A stretch of DNA of 12,062 bases from Actinomycetes bacterium (GTDB taxonomy: Bacteria; Actinomycetota; Acidimicrobiia; Acidimicrobiales; RAAP-2). The notes beneath the pieces are model-generated. The model did no database searches. It saw nothing but the letters and a program-made list of their open reading frames with translations, and was not told where the DNA came from. Of this stretch, positions 1 through 6,084 are shown piece after piece (the first letter of the stretch is position 1; every line of letters starts with the position of its first letter). The position numbers and the translations under genes are program-made. The stretch is from NCBI GenBank assembly GCA_021805305.1, contig JAJZFO010000081.1:1-12062 (forward strand), in the 5' to 3' direction.

Positions 1-1
1 C

Positions 2-484
2 GACGTGGTCCTGGGCGTCGAAGCCGGTCCGGCGAGTCACCATTCCTCGGTCGGCAACGTCAGCCCCGCCGACGTCATGAGTGCGCGCCTCCTCATCGAA
101 CCCGCGGCCCTCGCCGCCACCGTGGAGAACGCGACGGCGAGCGACTTCGACGAGATCGAACGCTGCCTGGTCGGCAGCGAGAACGCGAGCGACTACGACG
201 AGTTCGAGCGGTGGGACCTCGCGCTGCACCAGGCGTTCGTGCGCGCGTCGCACAATCCACTGATCGAGAACATGTACCACTTCATCGCCGAGGCCCGCCT
301 CTCGGTGACCTGGGGCAGCCTGAAGCGACGCAGCGATTCACCCGAACGCCGCGCGCACTACCGCCACCAACACCGTGAGATCGCCCAGGCCCTCGCCAAC
401 CGGGACGGCCGCGCGGCGCGCGAGGCCATGCTGCGTCACCTCGGTGCGGTGGAGGCGAACCTCCAGCGCGCGGCGCAGGCCTAG
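2..484 (+). CDS. FadR/GntR-type transcriptional regulator, C-terminal FCD domain (5' partial)
   Basis: The reading frame is open to the left edge of the window, so the N-terminal winged-helix DNA-binding domain lies outside and only about 160 residues are visible. These form an all-helical FCD ligand-binding domain: an opening helix with MSARLLIEPAALAA, a middle helix with RWDLALHQAF, and the closing YRHQHREIAQAL and AMLRHLGAVEANL helices. The Asp and His of the WDLALH stretch plus the His of the last two helices match the D, H, H, H set that binds a metal and a carboxylate ligand in many FCD proteins. Such regulators usually repress catabolic or transport genes and respond to an organic acid or amino acid. 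The gene ends tail to tail against the asparaginase gene, so it is not cotranscribed with it. The effector cannot be read from the sequence. The GTG at 5 is an internal codon, not the start. Confidence 0.88.
   Translation, partial: DVVLGVEAGPASHHSSVGNVSPADVMSARLLIEPAALAATVENATASDFDEIERCLVGSENASDYDEFERWDLALHQAFVRASHNPLIENMYHFIAEARLSVTWGSLKRRSDSPERRAHYRHQHREIAQALANRDGRAAREAMLRHLGAVEANLQRAAQA
481..484. other. shared palindromic stop CTAG of two convergent genes
   Basis: CTAG reads the same on both strands. The regulator on the plus strand stops with TAG at 482-484 and the asparaginase on the minus strand stops with TAG at 483-481. The genes therefore abut with a four-base overlap and leave no room for a terminator between the coding regions. 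Confidence 0.95.
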
Positions 485-1509
485 TCGCCCCCCGAGGCGC
501 TCAGGGAATCTCGCACCCGCACGAAGAGTTCGACGGCCCGCGCCCGGTCCGCCGACGCGGCGAGCGCCAACGACAGCGCCACGCGCGCCTTGCGCGCGTC
601 GAGGATGCCCCCCGACACCACGTCGCGGGACAACAGGTCCGACTCCGACCCCACGAAACCGTACGTGTGGTTGAGCACCTCCCCCGCCCCCGTGCGCGAA
701 CACAGGACGACGGGCATCTCCCCCACCAGCGCCTCCACCGCGGACGCCATGACCCCGGGCACGTGGCCGGCGCCGAAGCCCTCGATGACCGCCCCCCGGT
801 AGCCCAGGGCCGCCAGGCGCTCGAGGAGGCGTCCGTCGTCACCGAGCGCGCAGGTCACCAGGGCGACCGGGGGGACGTCGTCGCGCGCGGTCAGTGAGAT
901 GGTCGCCGCGCGCGTGGGACGCGTCACGAGGCGCACCCGCTCCTCGGCCACCCACCCCAGGGGGCCCGCGTTCGGTGATCGAAACGTCGCCAGATTCGAG
1001 GAGTGGGTCTTGCGGACGAAGCGGGCCGCGTGTACTTCGTCGTTCATCACCACGACGCAGCCCAGGGCGCGCGCGTGCGGCGACGCCGCGACCTTGACGG
1101 CCGCCACCAGATTGCCGGGTCCGTCGGGACTCGCCATCGTGGGGTTGCGCATGGCGCCCGTGACGACCACCGGTGCCGCCCCGTCGAGGAGGACGTCGAG
1201 CGCGAAGGACGTCTCTTCGATGGTGTCGGTGCCCTGAGTCACGACGACCCCGTCGACACCGCCGTCGAGGTGGTGCGCGATCGTCCGGGCCAGGGCCACC
1301 ACGTCGGCCAGTGTCAGGTCGCCCGAGGGTACCTGGCGATACGACAGCGTCTCCACCCGCGCGACGTCGGCGAGCCCGGGCACCGCCGCGACGAGGTCCT
1401 GCGCGCTGAGTTGCGGCACGACGCCACCGTCGCGCGCGACGGGCGTGGAGGCAATGGTCCCGCCGAGGGACACGACGAGCACGCGGGGGCGCGACGCTGA
1501 TTCGATCAT
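481..1509 (-). CDS. L-asparaginase (asparaginase/glutaminase family), cytosolic
   Basis: Hydrolyses L-asparagine to aspartate and ammonia. The 342-residue product has both family signatures: SLGGTIA near the N-terminus with nucleophile Thr18, and TQGTDTIEET with Thr94-Asp95. Ser62 (in VPSGDLT) matches the substrate-binding Ser58 of the E. coli type II enzyme, and Lys166 (RKTHSSNLATF) matches Lys162 of the second catalytic triad. There is no signal peptide, so it should act in the cytoplasm. I chose ATG 1509 over the in-frame GTG 1533: GGGGA lies seven bases before the ATG, whereas the nearest GAGG is about 15 bases before the GTG, and a -10-like TAGTGT (1532-1537) overlaps that GTG. The start adds or removes only eight residues. 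It is divergent from the aldolase gene and convergent with the regulator. A shift towards glutaminase activity cannot be judged from sequence. Confidence 0.92.
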   Translation of the reverse strand: MIESASRPRVLVVSLGGTIASTPVARDGGVVPQLSAQDLVAAVPGLADVARVETLSYRQVPSGDLTLADVVALARTIAHHLDGGVDGVVVTQGTDTIEETSFALDVLLDGAAPVVVTGAMRNPTMASPDGPGNLVAAVKVAASPHARALGCVVVMNDEVHAARFVRKTHSSNLATFRSPNAGPLGWVAEERVRLVTRPTRAATISLTARDDVPPVALVTCALGDDGRLLERLAALGYRGAVIEGFGAGHVPGVMASAVEALVGEMPVVLCSRTGAGEVLNHTYGFVGSESDLLSRDVVSGGILDARKARVALSLALAASADRARAVELFVRVRDSLSASGGD

Positions 1510-1567
1510 CCGAGGGTCCCCATGGGTCCTCACACTAGATGCGATCCCCCTCGTGCGCGGGCGCGAG

Positions 1568-1573
1568 TACTAT
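1568..1573 (+). promoter_or_regulatory. possible -10 element of the aldolase gene
   Basis: TACTAT fits the actinobacterial TANNNT -10 pattern within the 132-base divergent gap between the asparaginase and aldolase starts. It would give a leader of about 60 bases before GTG 1642. No convincing -35 is seen at the right spacing, so this is weak. Confidence 0.3.
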
Positions 1574-1641
1574 CGACGCGAGGACACCTCGCGGTGTGAT
1601 GACGTCGCCGTGTCGCGGAGTGCCCGGACCGAAGGAGCGTC

Positions 1642-2319
1642 GTGGCCGTCGTCGATCGCACCACTCACCGCGCGGACCCCTCGCACGTGCGCACGCTCGC
1701 GACCTTCGCCGTCGCCACCATCCACGAGGCGCAGGATCGCACCGGACTCCTGGCACCGCGCCTGCGGCCGCTCATCCCCGGCCAACGGGTGGCGGGTACC
1801 GCGCTCACGTGCGAGGTGTACCCCGGCGACAACTCCTCGATTCACGTGGCCGGCGACGTCGCCCAACGCGGCGATCTGCTGGTGGTCGCCCCGACCAGCC
1901 CCTGTGACGACGGTTACTTCGGGGAGCTCCTCGCCACGCACCTGGTGGCGCGCGGCGTCGTGGGACTGGTGATCGACGCGGGCGTGCGCGACGTGGCCGA
2001 TCTGCGCGACATGGGATTTCCCGTCTGGTCCAGCGCGATCAGCGCCCGCGGTACCGTCAAGCAGACGCCCGGGAACGTCCAGGTGCCCCTGGTGTGCGCC
2101 GGCGTCTTGATCTCCCCGGGCGACGTGGTCGTCGCCGACGACGACGGTGTCGTGGTGGTGGCGCGCGAGGACGCGCTCGACGTCATCGCCGAATGTCGCC
2201 TACGCGAAGCCACGGAGGCGGTGCTGCGCAAGCAGCTAGCCGCCGGTGAGGGGACCCTCGACCTCTTGGGCCTGCGTCAGAAGTTTCGTGACGCCGGCCT
2301 GCGCGACCTCGATCGTTAG
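1642..2319 (+). CDS. ligK: 4-carboxy-4-hydroxy-2-oxoadipate aldolase / oxaloacetate decarboxylase (RraA-like fold)
   Basis: Cleaves 4-carboxy-4-hydroxy-2-oxoadipate to pyruvate and oxaloacetate, the last step of protocatechuate 4,5-cleavage and gallate degradation; such enzymes also decarboxylate oxaloacetate. The 225 residues are the usual length for the LigK/ProA/GalC group and carry its marks: YPGDNSSIHVAGDV (60-73), VVAPTSPCDDGYFGELLAT (81-99), IDAGVRDVADLRDMGFPVW (111-129), SARGTVKQTPG (134-144) and a VADDDGVVVV strand (164-173). Arg116-Asp117 with Asp120 form the conserved R-D-x2-(E/D) substrate and metal site. The start is GTG 1642, preceded by GAAGGAG at 1631-1637. RraA itself, the RNase E inhibitor, is shorter and lacks the PGDN and APTSPC stretches, so that reading is rejected. 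No other genes of the meta-cleavage pathway are in the window, so the real substrate may be another 4-hydroxy-2-oxoacid. Confidence 0.88.
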   Translation: MAVVDRTTHRADPSHVRTLATFAVATIHEAQDRTGLLAPRLRPLIPGQRVAGTALTCEVYPGDNSSIHVAGDVAQRGDLLVVAPTSPCDDGYFGELLATHLVARGVVGLVIDAGVRDVADLRDMGFPVWSSAISARGTVKQTPGNVQVPLVCAGVLISPGDVVVADDDGVVVVAREDALDVIAECRLREATEAVLRKQLAAGEGTLDLLGLRQKFRDAGLRDLDR

Positions 2320-2346
2320 CGGTCGCGACGACGTGGCGGGCCGCTA
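2317..2346. repeat. inverted repeat between the aldolase gene and the small membrane protein gene
   Basis: TAGCGG (2317-2322) and CCGCTA (2341-2346) are exact complements around an 18-base loop. The left arm includes the aldolase stop codon and the right arm runs into the -10 box of the next gene. It could be a weak terminator or an operator; six base pairs with a long loop is modest and may be chance. Confidence 0.25.
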
Positions 2347-2350
2347 GGTT
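2345..2350 (+). promoter_or_regulatory. -10 element TAGGTT of a leaderless promoter
   Basis: TAGGTT fits TANNNT and lies exactly six bases before ATG 2357, which places the transcription start on or next to the A of the ATG. No ribosome binding site is present, as expected for a leaderless mRNA. The same arrangement recurs before ATG 5206 and ATG 8566. Confidence 0.6.
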
Positions 2351-2356
2351 GCGAGT

Positions 2357-2659
2357 ATGAGTACCGAGGGGGGTCTCGTGCCCGACGCCGATGACGTGAG
2401 CGAGTCCCTCACGGACGAAGAGTTGACCGCGCTGGCCCTCAGCGCCGATCCCCGCCCGGCCTTCGACCCGGCGACGCCGCCCTGGCACGCCGGCTACCGC
2501 GACGCCCTCGAACTCCTGCCGCAGTGGTACATGCCCGCTCCCCACGGCCGTCGCGCCGGGACGGGCACCCGAGTCGCGGTCGCGGTGATCGTCGCCAGTT
2601 TCGTGCTCATCAACGCCCTCGGGCTCTGCGTCACCTACGGGATCGTGACGTTGGCCTGA
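2357..2659 (+). CDS. small conserved-type hypothetical protein with one C-terminal membrane segment
   Basis: No function is recognised. The 100-residue protein has an acidic N-terminal part with a LTDEELTALALSADP helix (18-32), a Pro- and Trp-rich linker ending in LLPQWYMPAP (53-62), a short basic stretch (HGRRAGTGTR, 63-72), then one hydrophobic helix to the C-terminus (about 73-97). The basic stretch just before the helix predicts a cytoplasmic N-terminus with the protein tail-anchored in the membrane. The start ATG has no Shine-Dalgarno sequence but sits six bases after a TAGGTT -10 box, so translation is probably leaderless. It follows the aldolase by 37 bases, yet has its own promoter and need not be functionally linked. 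Its last 25 bases overlap the 3' end of the convergent monooxygenase gene. Codon use is like the neighbours and the frame is clean, so I consider it a real gene. Confidence 0.75.
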   Translation: MSTEGGLVPDADDVSESLTDEELTALALSADPRPAFDPATPPWHAGYRDALELLPQWYMPAPHGRRAGTGTRVAVAVIVASFVLINALGLCVTYGIVTLA

Positions 2660-3702
2660 GGGGGGCGCGTCGCACGACGCACCACGGGCAGGACCTCGGT
2701 GGCCAACAATTCGATGGAGCGGGCCGTCTCCTTGAAGGGCAGGCCCCCCAGACCGACCTGGGCGAGGAAACGGGTGTGCCCCAAGATCTCGTGCTCCCAG
2801 AGCATCTTGTCGACGATTTCCTGGGCACTCCCGCAGAACAGTGCACCGTGGGGCGCCGCCCAGGCGTCGAAGGCGTCGCGCGAGAGGGGTGCGCCGCGCG
2901 CGTGCGGCATGTTCTCGCCGATGTAGCGCGAGTAGTACGGGTAGAACGTCGCGCGCGCCCCCTGGGAGGTCTCGTCGAGGTAGAAGTGGCTGGTGACCCC
3001 CAGACGCAGGTCGGACGCGGCGAACCCGGCGTCGAGTCCACTGCGCCGGTAGAGGGCCGCGAGGTCGACGAAGCGTTCGGGTTCGCCGAGGATGGCGAAG
3101 TAGGTGGGCAGACCGTGACGACCCGCGCGCACCACGCTGGCCGGGGTCCCCCCCACGGCGATCCAGATCGGTAACTGGTCCTGGCGCGCCCGCGGGTAGA
3201 CGCCCGCCTCGGTGAGTGGCGCGCGGAAGCGCCCCGACCACGTGACGTGCTCTTCGCGGTTGAGGCGCAGGAGCAGGTCGAGCTTCTCGTCGAAGAGGTC
3301 GTTGTAATCCTCGAGTGCGTACCCGTAGAGCGCGAAGGACTCCACGTACGCGCCGCGACCCGCCGTGATCTCGGCGCGGCCCTGCGAGATCAGGTCGACG
3401 GTGGCGAAGTCTTCGTAGACGCGTACCGGGTCGGCCGTGGAGAGGACTGTCACGGTGCTGGTGAGCCGGATGCGCGTCGTGGCCTGGGCGATGGCGGCCA
3501 GGACTACCGCCGGTGACGAGATGGCGAAATCGGGTCGGTGGTGTTCACCCACCCCGAAGACGTCGAGGCCGGCCTCGTCGGCGAGCACCGCCAGGTCGAT
3601 GAACTCTCGGAGCCGTCGCTCGGGGCTCACGACGTCGCCCCCGGGCGAACGCGTCAGCTCCCCGAAGGTGAAGAGGCCGATCTCCATCGCCTGGTTCGTC
3701 AT
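2635..3702 (-). CDS. LLM-class (bacterial luciferase-like) flavin-dependent monooxygenase
   Basis: A 355-residue TIM-barrel protein of the luciferase-like family, which uses reduced FMN (or F420 in some actinobacterial branches) to oxidise small organic substrates. Visible features are the first strand MEIGLFTFGEL, the AEEAGLD-type helix LADEAGLDVFGVGEHH (40-55), DPVRVYEDFATVDLIS (91-106) with the following GRAEITAGRGAY, and WIAVGGTPASVVRAGRHGLP in the second half. The start is ATG 3702, whose ATGA overlaps the stop of the upstream hydrolase. There is no Shine-Dalgarno sequence, so translation is probably coupled. A longer frame exists upstream, but it lies inside the hydrolase gene and encodes low-complexity Arg/Pro sequence. 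A second Met lies five residues in. The 3' end overlaps the small membrane protein gene by 25 bases. Substrate and flavin cannot be assigned. Confidence 0.9.
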   Translation of the reverse strand: MTNQAMEIGLFTFGELTRSPGGDVVSPERRLREFIDLAVLADEAGLDVFGVGEHHRPDFAISSPAVVLAAIAQATTRIRLTSTVTVLSTADPVRVYEDFATVDLISQGRAEITAGRGAYVESFALYGYALEDYNDLFDEKLDLLLRLNREEHVTWSGRFRAPLTEAGVYPRARQDQLPIWIAVGGTPASVVRAGRHGLPTYFAILGEPERFVDLAALYRRSGLDAGFAASDLRLGVTSHFYLDETSQGARATFYPYYSRYIGENMPHARGAPLSRDAFDAWAAPHGALFCGSAQEIVDKMLWEHEILGHTRFLAQVGLGGLPFKETARSIELLATEVLPVVRRATRPPQANVTIP

Positions 3703-4316
3703 CGGAGGACGCGCTCGAGCCACTCGGGTAGCGCGGCCAGGACCTCGGGGGTGATGGCGTGACCACCGCGCGTGCGGTAGGCCTCGAGGTCGGCGCCCGA
3801 ACTCTCGTGCAGGTAGTCCCACGTGGCCCGCATCAAGTCCGCCGGCATGACGGGGTCGTCGATCCCCTGAGCGTGCAGGACCGCCAACCCGGCCAGGCGT
3901 TGCGCCGTGGTGGGCACGCCGGCGTCGAAGGGGATCGTGCCGTAGAGCAAGGCCGCCCCGGCGACACTGGTCGGATCGTCGAGCACCACACCCGCCGCGA
4001 AGGCGGTGCCCCCGCTGAAGCCCACCAGCGCGACGGGCCGGGAGTCCGGGAGCGTCGCGAGCCAGTCCCTGAACCAGTCGATCGACGTCCGCAGGGAGGC
4101 CGGGAGCGGACGACCGATACCGCGGTTCTCGAACCAGGTGTACTGGGTCGGACCCAACGCCACCGGCCCACGCAGGGCCGCGACGCGGAACTCCGCGGGT
4201 AGTGACGGCGCGAGCGCGTTGATTTCGACCTCATTGGACCCTCGTCCGTGCAGCAATACCACCAGCGGCGCGCTCTCGTCGGGTGATCCACTCCACAGCA
4301 CCGTCGGCATCGTCAC
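3699..4316 (-). CDS. alpha/beta hydrolase, phospholipase/carboxylesterase type
   Basis: A compact 205-residue alpha/beta hydrolase of the phospholipase/carboxylesterase (Abhydrolase_2) group, the usual length for this family. It shows LVVLLHGRGSNEVE (18-31) with the oxyanion-hole HGRG, the nucleophile elbow GFSGG with Ser101, a late GIDDPVMP (151-158) with catalytic Asp154, and GGHAITPEVL with His186. There is no signal peptide, so it is cytosolic. The start is GTG 4316, with GAGG eight bases upstream; an ATG two codons in (4310) is possible, but its spacing is worse. It is the first gene of an operon with the flavin monooxygenase (ATGA overlap) and is served by the promoter at 4358-4386. The pairing suggests that an ester or lactone linked to the monooxygenase reaction is hydrolysed, but this is inference only. 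Confidence 0.88.
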   Translation of the reverse strand: MTMPTVLWSGSPDESAPLVVLLHGRGSNEVEINALAPSLPAEFRVAALRGPVALGPTQYTWFENRGIGRPLPASLRTSIDWFRDWLATLPDSRPVALVGFSGGTAFAAGVVLDDPTSVAGAALLYGTIPFDAGVPTTAQRLAGLAVLHAQGIDDPVMPADLMRATWDYLHESSGADLEAYRTRGGHAITPEVLAALPEWLERVLR

Positions 4317-4345
4317 GTCGTCACCCTCGCGTTCTCTCAGTAGTT

Positions 4346-4353
4346 GAAATTTC
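4346..4353. repeat. palindrome GAAATTTC at the presumed transcription start
   Basis: A perfect 8-base palindrome placed about where transcription from the 4358-4386 promoter should begin. Together with the palindrome at 4374-4384 it brackets the -10 box. It is a candidate repressor site, with no known regulator assigned. Confidence 0.3.
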
Positions 4354-4357
4354 TACC

Positions 4358-4386
4358 ATCATAGCGCCATGTAGATGAAACATCAA
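4358..4386 (-). promoter_or_regulatory. sigma70-type promoter of the hydrolase-monooxygenase operon
   Basis: On the minus strand, TTGATG (4386-4381) and TATGAT (4363-4358) are separated by exactly 17 bases and match four of six and five of six consensus positions. They lie in a locally AT-rich stretch within a GC-rich window. Transcription should begin near 4351, giving a leader of about 35 bases before GTG 4316. This is the best conventional promoter visible in the window. Confidence 0.65.
4374..4384. repeat. palindrome GATG-AAA-CATC overlapping the -35 box
   Basis: Exact four-base arms around a three-base centre. The right arm covers most of the -35 element of the hydrolase promoter, a typical place for a repressor operator. 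The wider sequences 4343-4356 and 4371-4387 are also imperfect inverted copies (GTTGA, TTTC and TAC in the same order). No regulator is identified. Confidence 0.3.
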
Positions 4387-4438
4387 CAATAGTTACCGCC
4401 GCGACACCGCACCGAGACGACGAACCGATTGCGCCACT

Positions 4439-5206
4439 TCAGATGACCGGGGACATACCCCCGTCGACACTCAACCCCACCCCCGTGACGAAGCTCGCGC
4501 GGGGTGACAGCAGGAAGGCCGCCACGTCGGCGAACTCCTGCGCCCGTCCGAAGCGACCCAGGGGGATGCGCGCGGCGCTCGCCGCGTCGAGGTAGAACTC
4601 GTCGAGGGGGCGCCCCGCCACCTCGGCGCGGCGCACCCACTGTCCGGACTCGATCAGACCGATCAGCACCGCGTTGACGCGAACGCCGCGCGGCGCCACC
4701 TCGTTGGCCAGGGCCTTGGTCAAGGCCAGTCCCGCCGCGCGCGAGGCCGCGGTCGGCGTCGATCCACTGGCCGGGGTACGCGCCGACACCGACAAGACGT
4801 TGAGGACGGACCCGGCGTGCATCGCGAGATGCTCGAGCGACCCTCGCGCGAGGCGCAGGGCGGCCAGCACTTTGAGTTCGTAGTCCGCGCGCCACGCGTC
4901 GTCGGACGACGAGGCCACCGGCGTGGCCACCGCGGTCCCCGCGTTGTTGACCACGCCGTCGAGACGACCGAAGCGCTCGAGGGTCGCGTCGAGGAACATC
5001 TGACAATCACCGGCGAGGGTGACGTCGGCCTGGACGCACAGGGCCGAGGACCCCAGGTCGGCCTGGGCGGCGCCGAGTCGCGCCTCGTCGCGCCCGCACA
5101 CCGCGACGTTCGCCCCTTCGCCGATCAATCGTCGCGCGAGGGCCAGTCCGAGCCCGTCGGTGCCGCCGGTGATCAAGAAGGTGCGATCCATCAGTTCTAG
5201 GTCCAT
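4439..5206 (-). CDS. short-chain dehydrogenase/reductase family protein with non-canonical active site
   Basis: A 255-residue Rossmann-fold SDR protein. The cofactor motif TGGTDGLG (13-20), the DV of QADV (61-62), NNAG (87-90), the VRVNAV strand (175-180) and the C-terminal SVDGG (246-250) are all typical of classical SDRs such as 3-oxoacyl-ACP reductases. The catalytic YxxxK is absent: the aligned residues are Thr152 and Arg156 in PTAASRAAGLALTKAL, with Ser139 at the usual serine position. The frame is intact and well conserved elsewhere, so this is not simple decay. It may belong to an SDR subgroup with altered chemistry or act without redox catalysis. The start is ATG 5206, six bases after a TAGGAT -10 box and without a Shine-Dalgarno sequence (leaderless); a second Met is five residues in. 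It is upstream of the hydrolase gene on the same strand, 122 bases away, but that gene has its own promoter. Confidence 0.88.
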   Translation of the reverse strand: MDLELMDRTFLITGGTDGLGLALARRLIGEGANVAVCGRDEARLGAAQADLGSSALCVQADVTLAGDCQMFLDATLERFGRLDGVVNNAGTAVATPVASSSDDAWRADYELKVLAALRLARGSLEHLAMHAGSVLNVLSVSARTPASGSTPTAASRAAGLALTKALANEVAPRGVRVNAVLIGLIESGQWVRRAEVAGRPLDEFYLDAASAARIPLGRFGRAQEFADVAAFLLSPRASFVTGVGLSVDGGMSPVI

Positions 5207-5212
5207 GGCGCC

Positions 5213-5218
5213 ATCCTA
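5213..5218 (-). promoter_or_regulatory. -10 element TAGGAT of a leaderless promoter for the SDR gene
   Basis: Read on the minus strand, TAGGAT is followed by GGCGCC and then ATG 5206, the same six-base spacing seen at 2357 and 8566. It lies in the 32-base gap after the transglutaminase stop, showing that the SDR gene can be transcribed independently of the three-gene cassette upstream. No clear -35 is seen. Confidence 0.6.
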
Positions 5219-5238
5219 GGAACTGGGGCCGGCGCCCA

Positions 5239-6084
5239 CTAGTGCGTGCGGCGCATTTCGACGACGACCCCCAGTTGCGTCGACGCCGGACCGTGGTAGA
5301 TCCCCTTGAGCGGCGGGACGTCGTCGTAGTCGCGTCCGTGGCCGACGGTGATGTGACGCTCCGTCTCGCGCACGCCGTTGGTGGGGTCAATCGCCGTCCA
5401 GGCCCCCGAGAAGTATTCGACCCAGGCGTGACTCTGGCCCTCGACAACGTCGCCGACCACGGATTCAGTGGCGGGGTAGAGGTAGCCCGACACGTAACGC
5501 GCCGGGATGCCCATCGCCCGCAAGAGGCCGATCGTCACGTGGGTGATGTCCTGACACACCCCCTCACGCCGGTCCCAGACCTCCTGCGCCGTCGCCGACA
5601 CCGTCGTCGCGCCGGGCACGTAGGCGACCTCCCCGCGCACGTAGGCGGCGACGGCCTCGACGCACTCGTGGACGTCCGATCGAGCCTGCCACGCGGCGAC
5701 CACGTCGCGCGGTGCGCGCGCCACGGCGGTGCGCGGCGTCGCCAGGAGGTACTCCGAGAACCGGTCGGTCAGGCGGTCACTGCGCAGTTCGCTCCAGCCG
5801 AGCGGGCTCTGCAGCGTCGCCGCCCAACTCTCGATGTGCGAGGTCGCCTCGACTTCGAGTTGGGGGTGCGTCTCTTGAATGTCGAAGGCCGTGACCACGG
5901 TGCCGAAGTAGTCGACGTGGCTCGACAGGGGGATCACCGGGCGCACGGTGATCTTGGAGGACTGGACCTGTTGGGTGCCGTGCGAGCGCGGGGTCATGCG
6001 CGCCTCGTTATAGGAGGCCTTCGCCAGTCCGTCGTAGTGAAAACCCGTGTGGTGACGGATCGTCAGACCGAGTCGATCGCTCAC
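5239..6084 (-). CDS. transglutaminase-like protein (bacterial transglutaminase N-terminal plus cysteine-protease-like domain)
   Basis: Third gene of the ATP-grasp/alpha-E cassette. The 281-residue product has a beta-rich N-terminal domain (about 1-80; opens with TIRHHTGFHYDG) and a papain-like transglutaminase core. The catalytic triad is complete: Cys177 in REGVCQDITHV, His219 in GQSHAWVEYF and Asp233 in AIDPTNG. Such proteins are thought to act as peptidases or amide-bond enzymes rather than true crosslinkers. There is no signal peptide. The start is GTG 6084, which overlaps the alpha-E stop as GTGA and has a strong AGGAGG four to five bases upstream. An open frame continues further upstream, but it lies inside the alpha-E gene and is not coding. 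The Mycobacterium tuberculosis counterpart, from memory, is Rv2409c in the same gene order. Confidence 0.9.
   Translation of the reverse strand: MSDRLGLTIRHHTGFHYDGLAKASYNEARMTPRSHGTQQVQSSKITVRPVIPLSSHVDYFGTVVTAFDIQETHPQLEVEATSHIESWAATLQSPLGWSELRSDRLTDRFSEYLLATPRTAVARAPRDVVAAWQARSDVHECVEAVAAYVRGEVAYVPGATTVSATAQEVWDRREGVCQDITHVTIGLLRAMGIPARYVSGYLYPATESVVGDVVEGQSHAWVEYFSGAWTAIDPTNGVRETERHITVGHGRDYDDVPPLKGIYHGPASTQLGVVVEMRRTH

Noticed and set aside
2183..3241. Long minus-strand open frame across the small protein and monooxygenase genes
   Set aside because: Low-complexity Arg/Gly/Pro translation antisense to the aldolase end and the small membrane protein, with no start signals; both real genes explain the region.
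3703..3822. N-terminal extension of the flavin monooxygenase
   Set aside because: These 40 codons overlap the hydrolase gene in another frame and are Arg/Pro-rich; the family begins at the MEIGLF strand just after ATG 3702.
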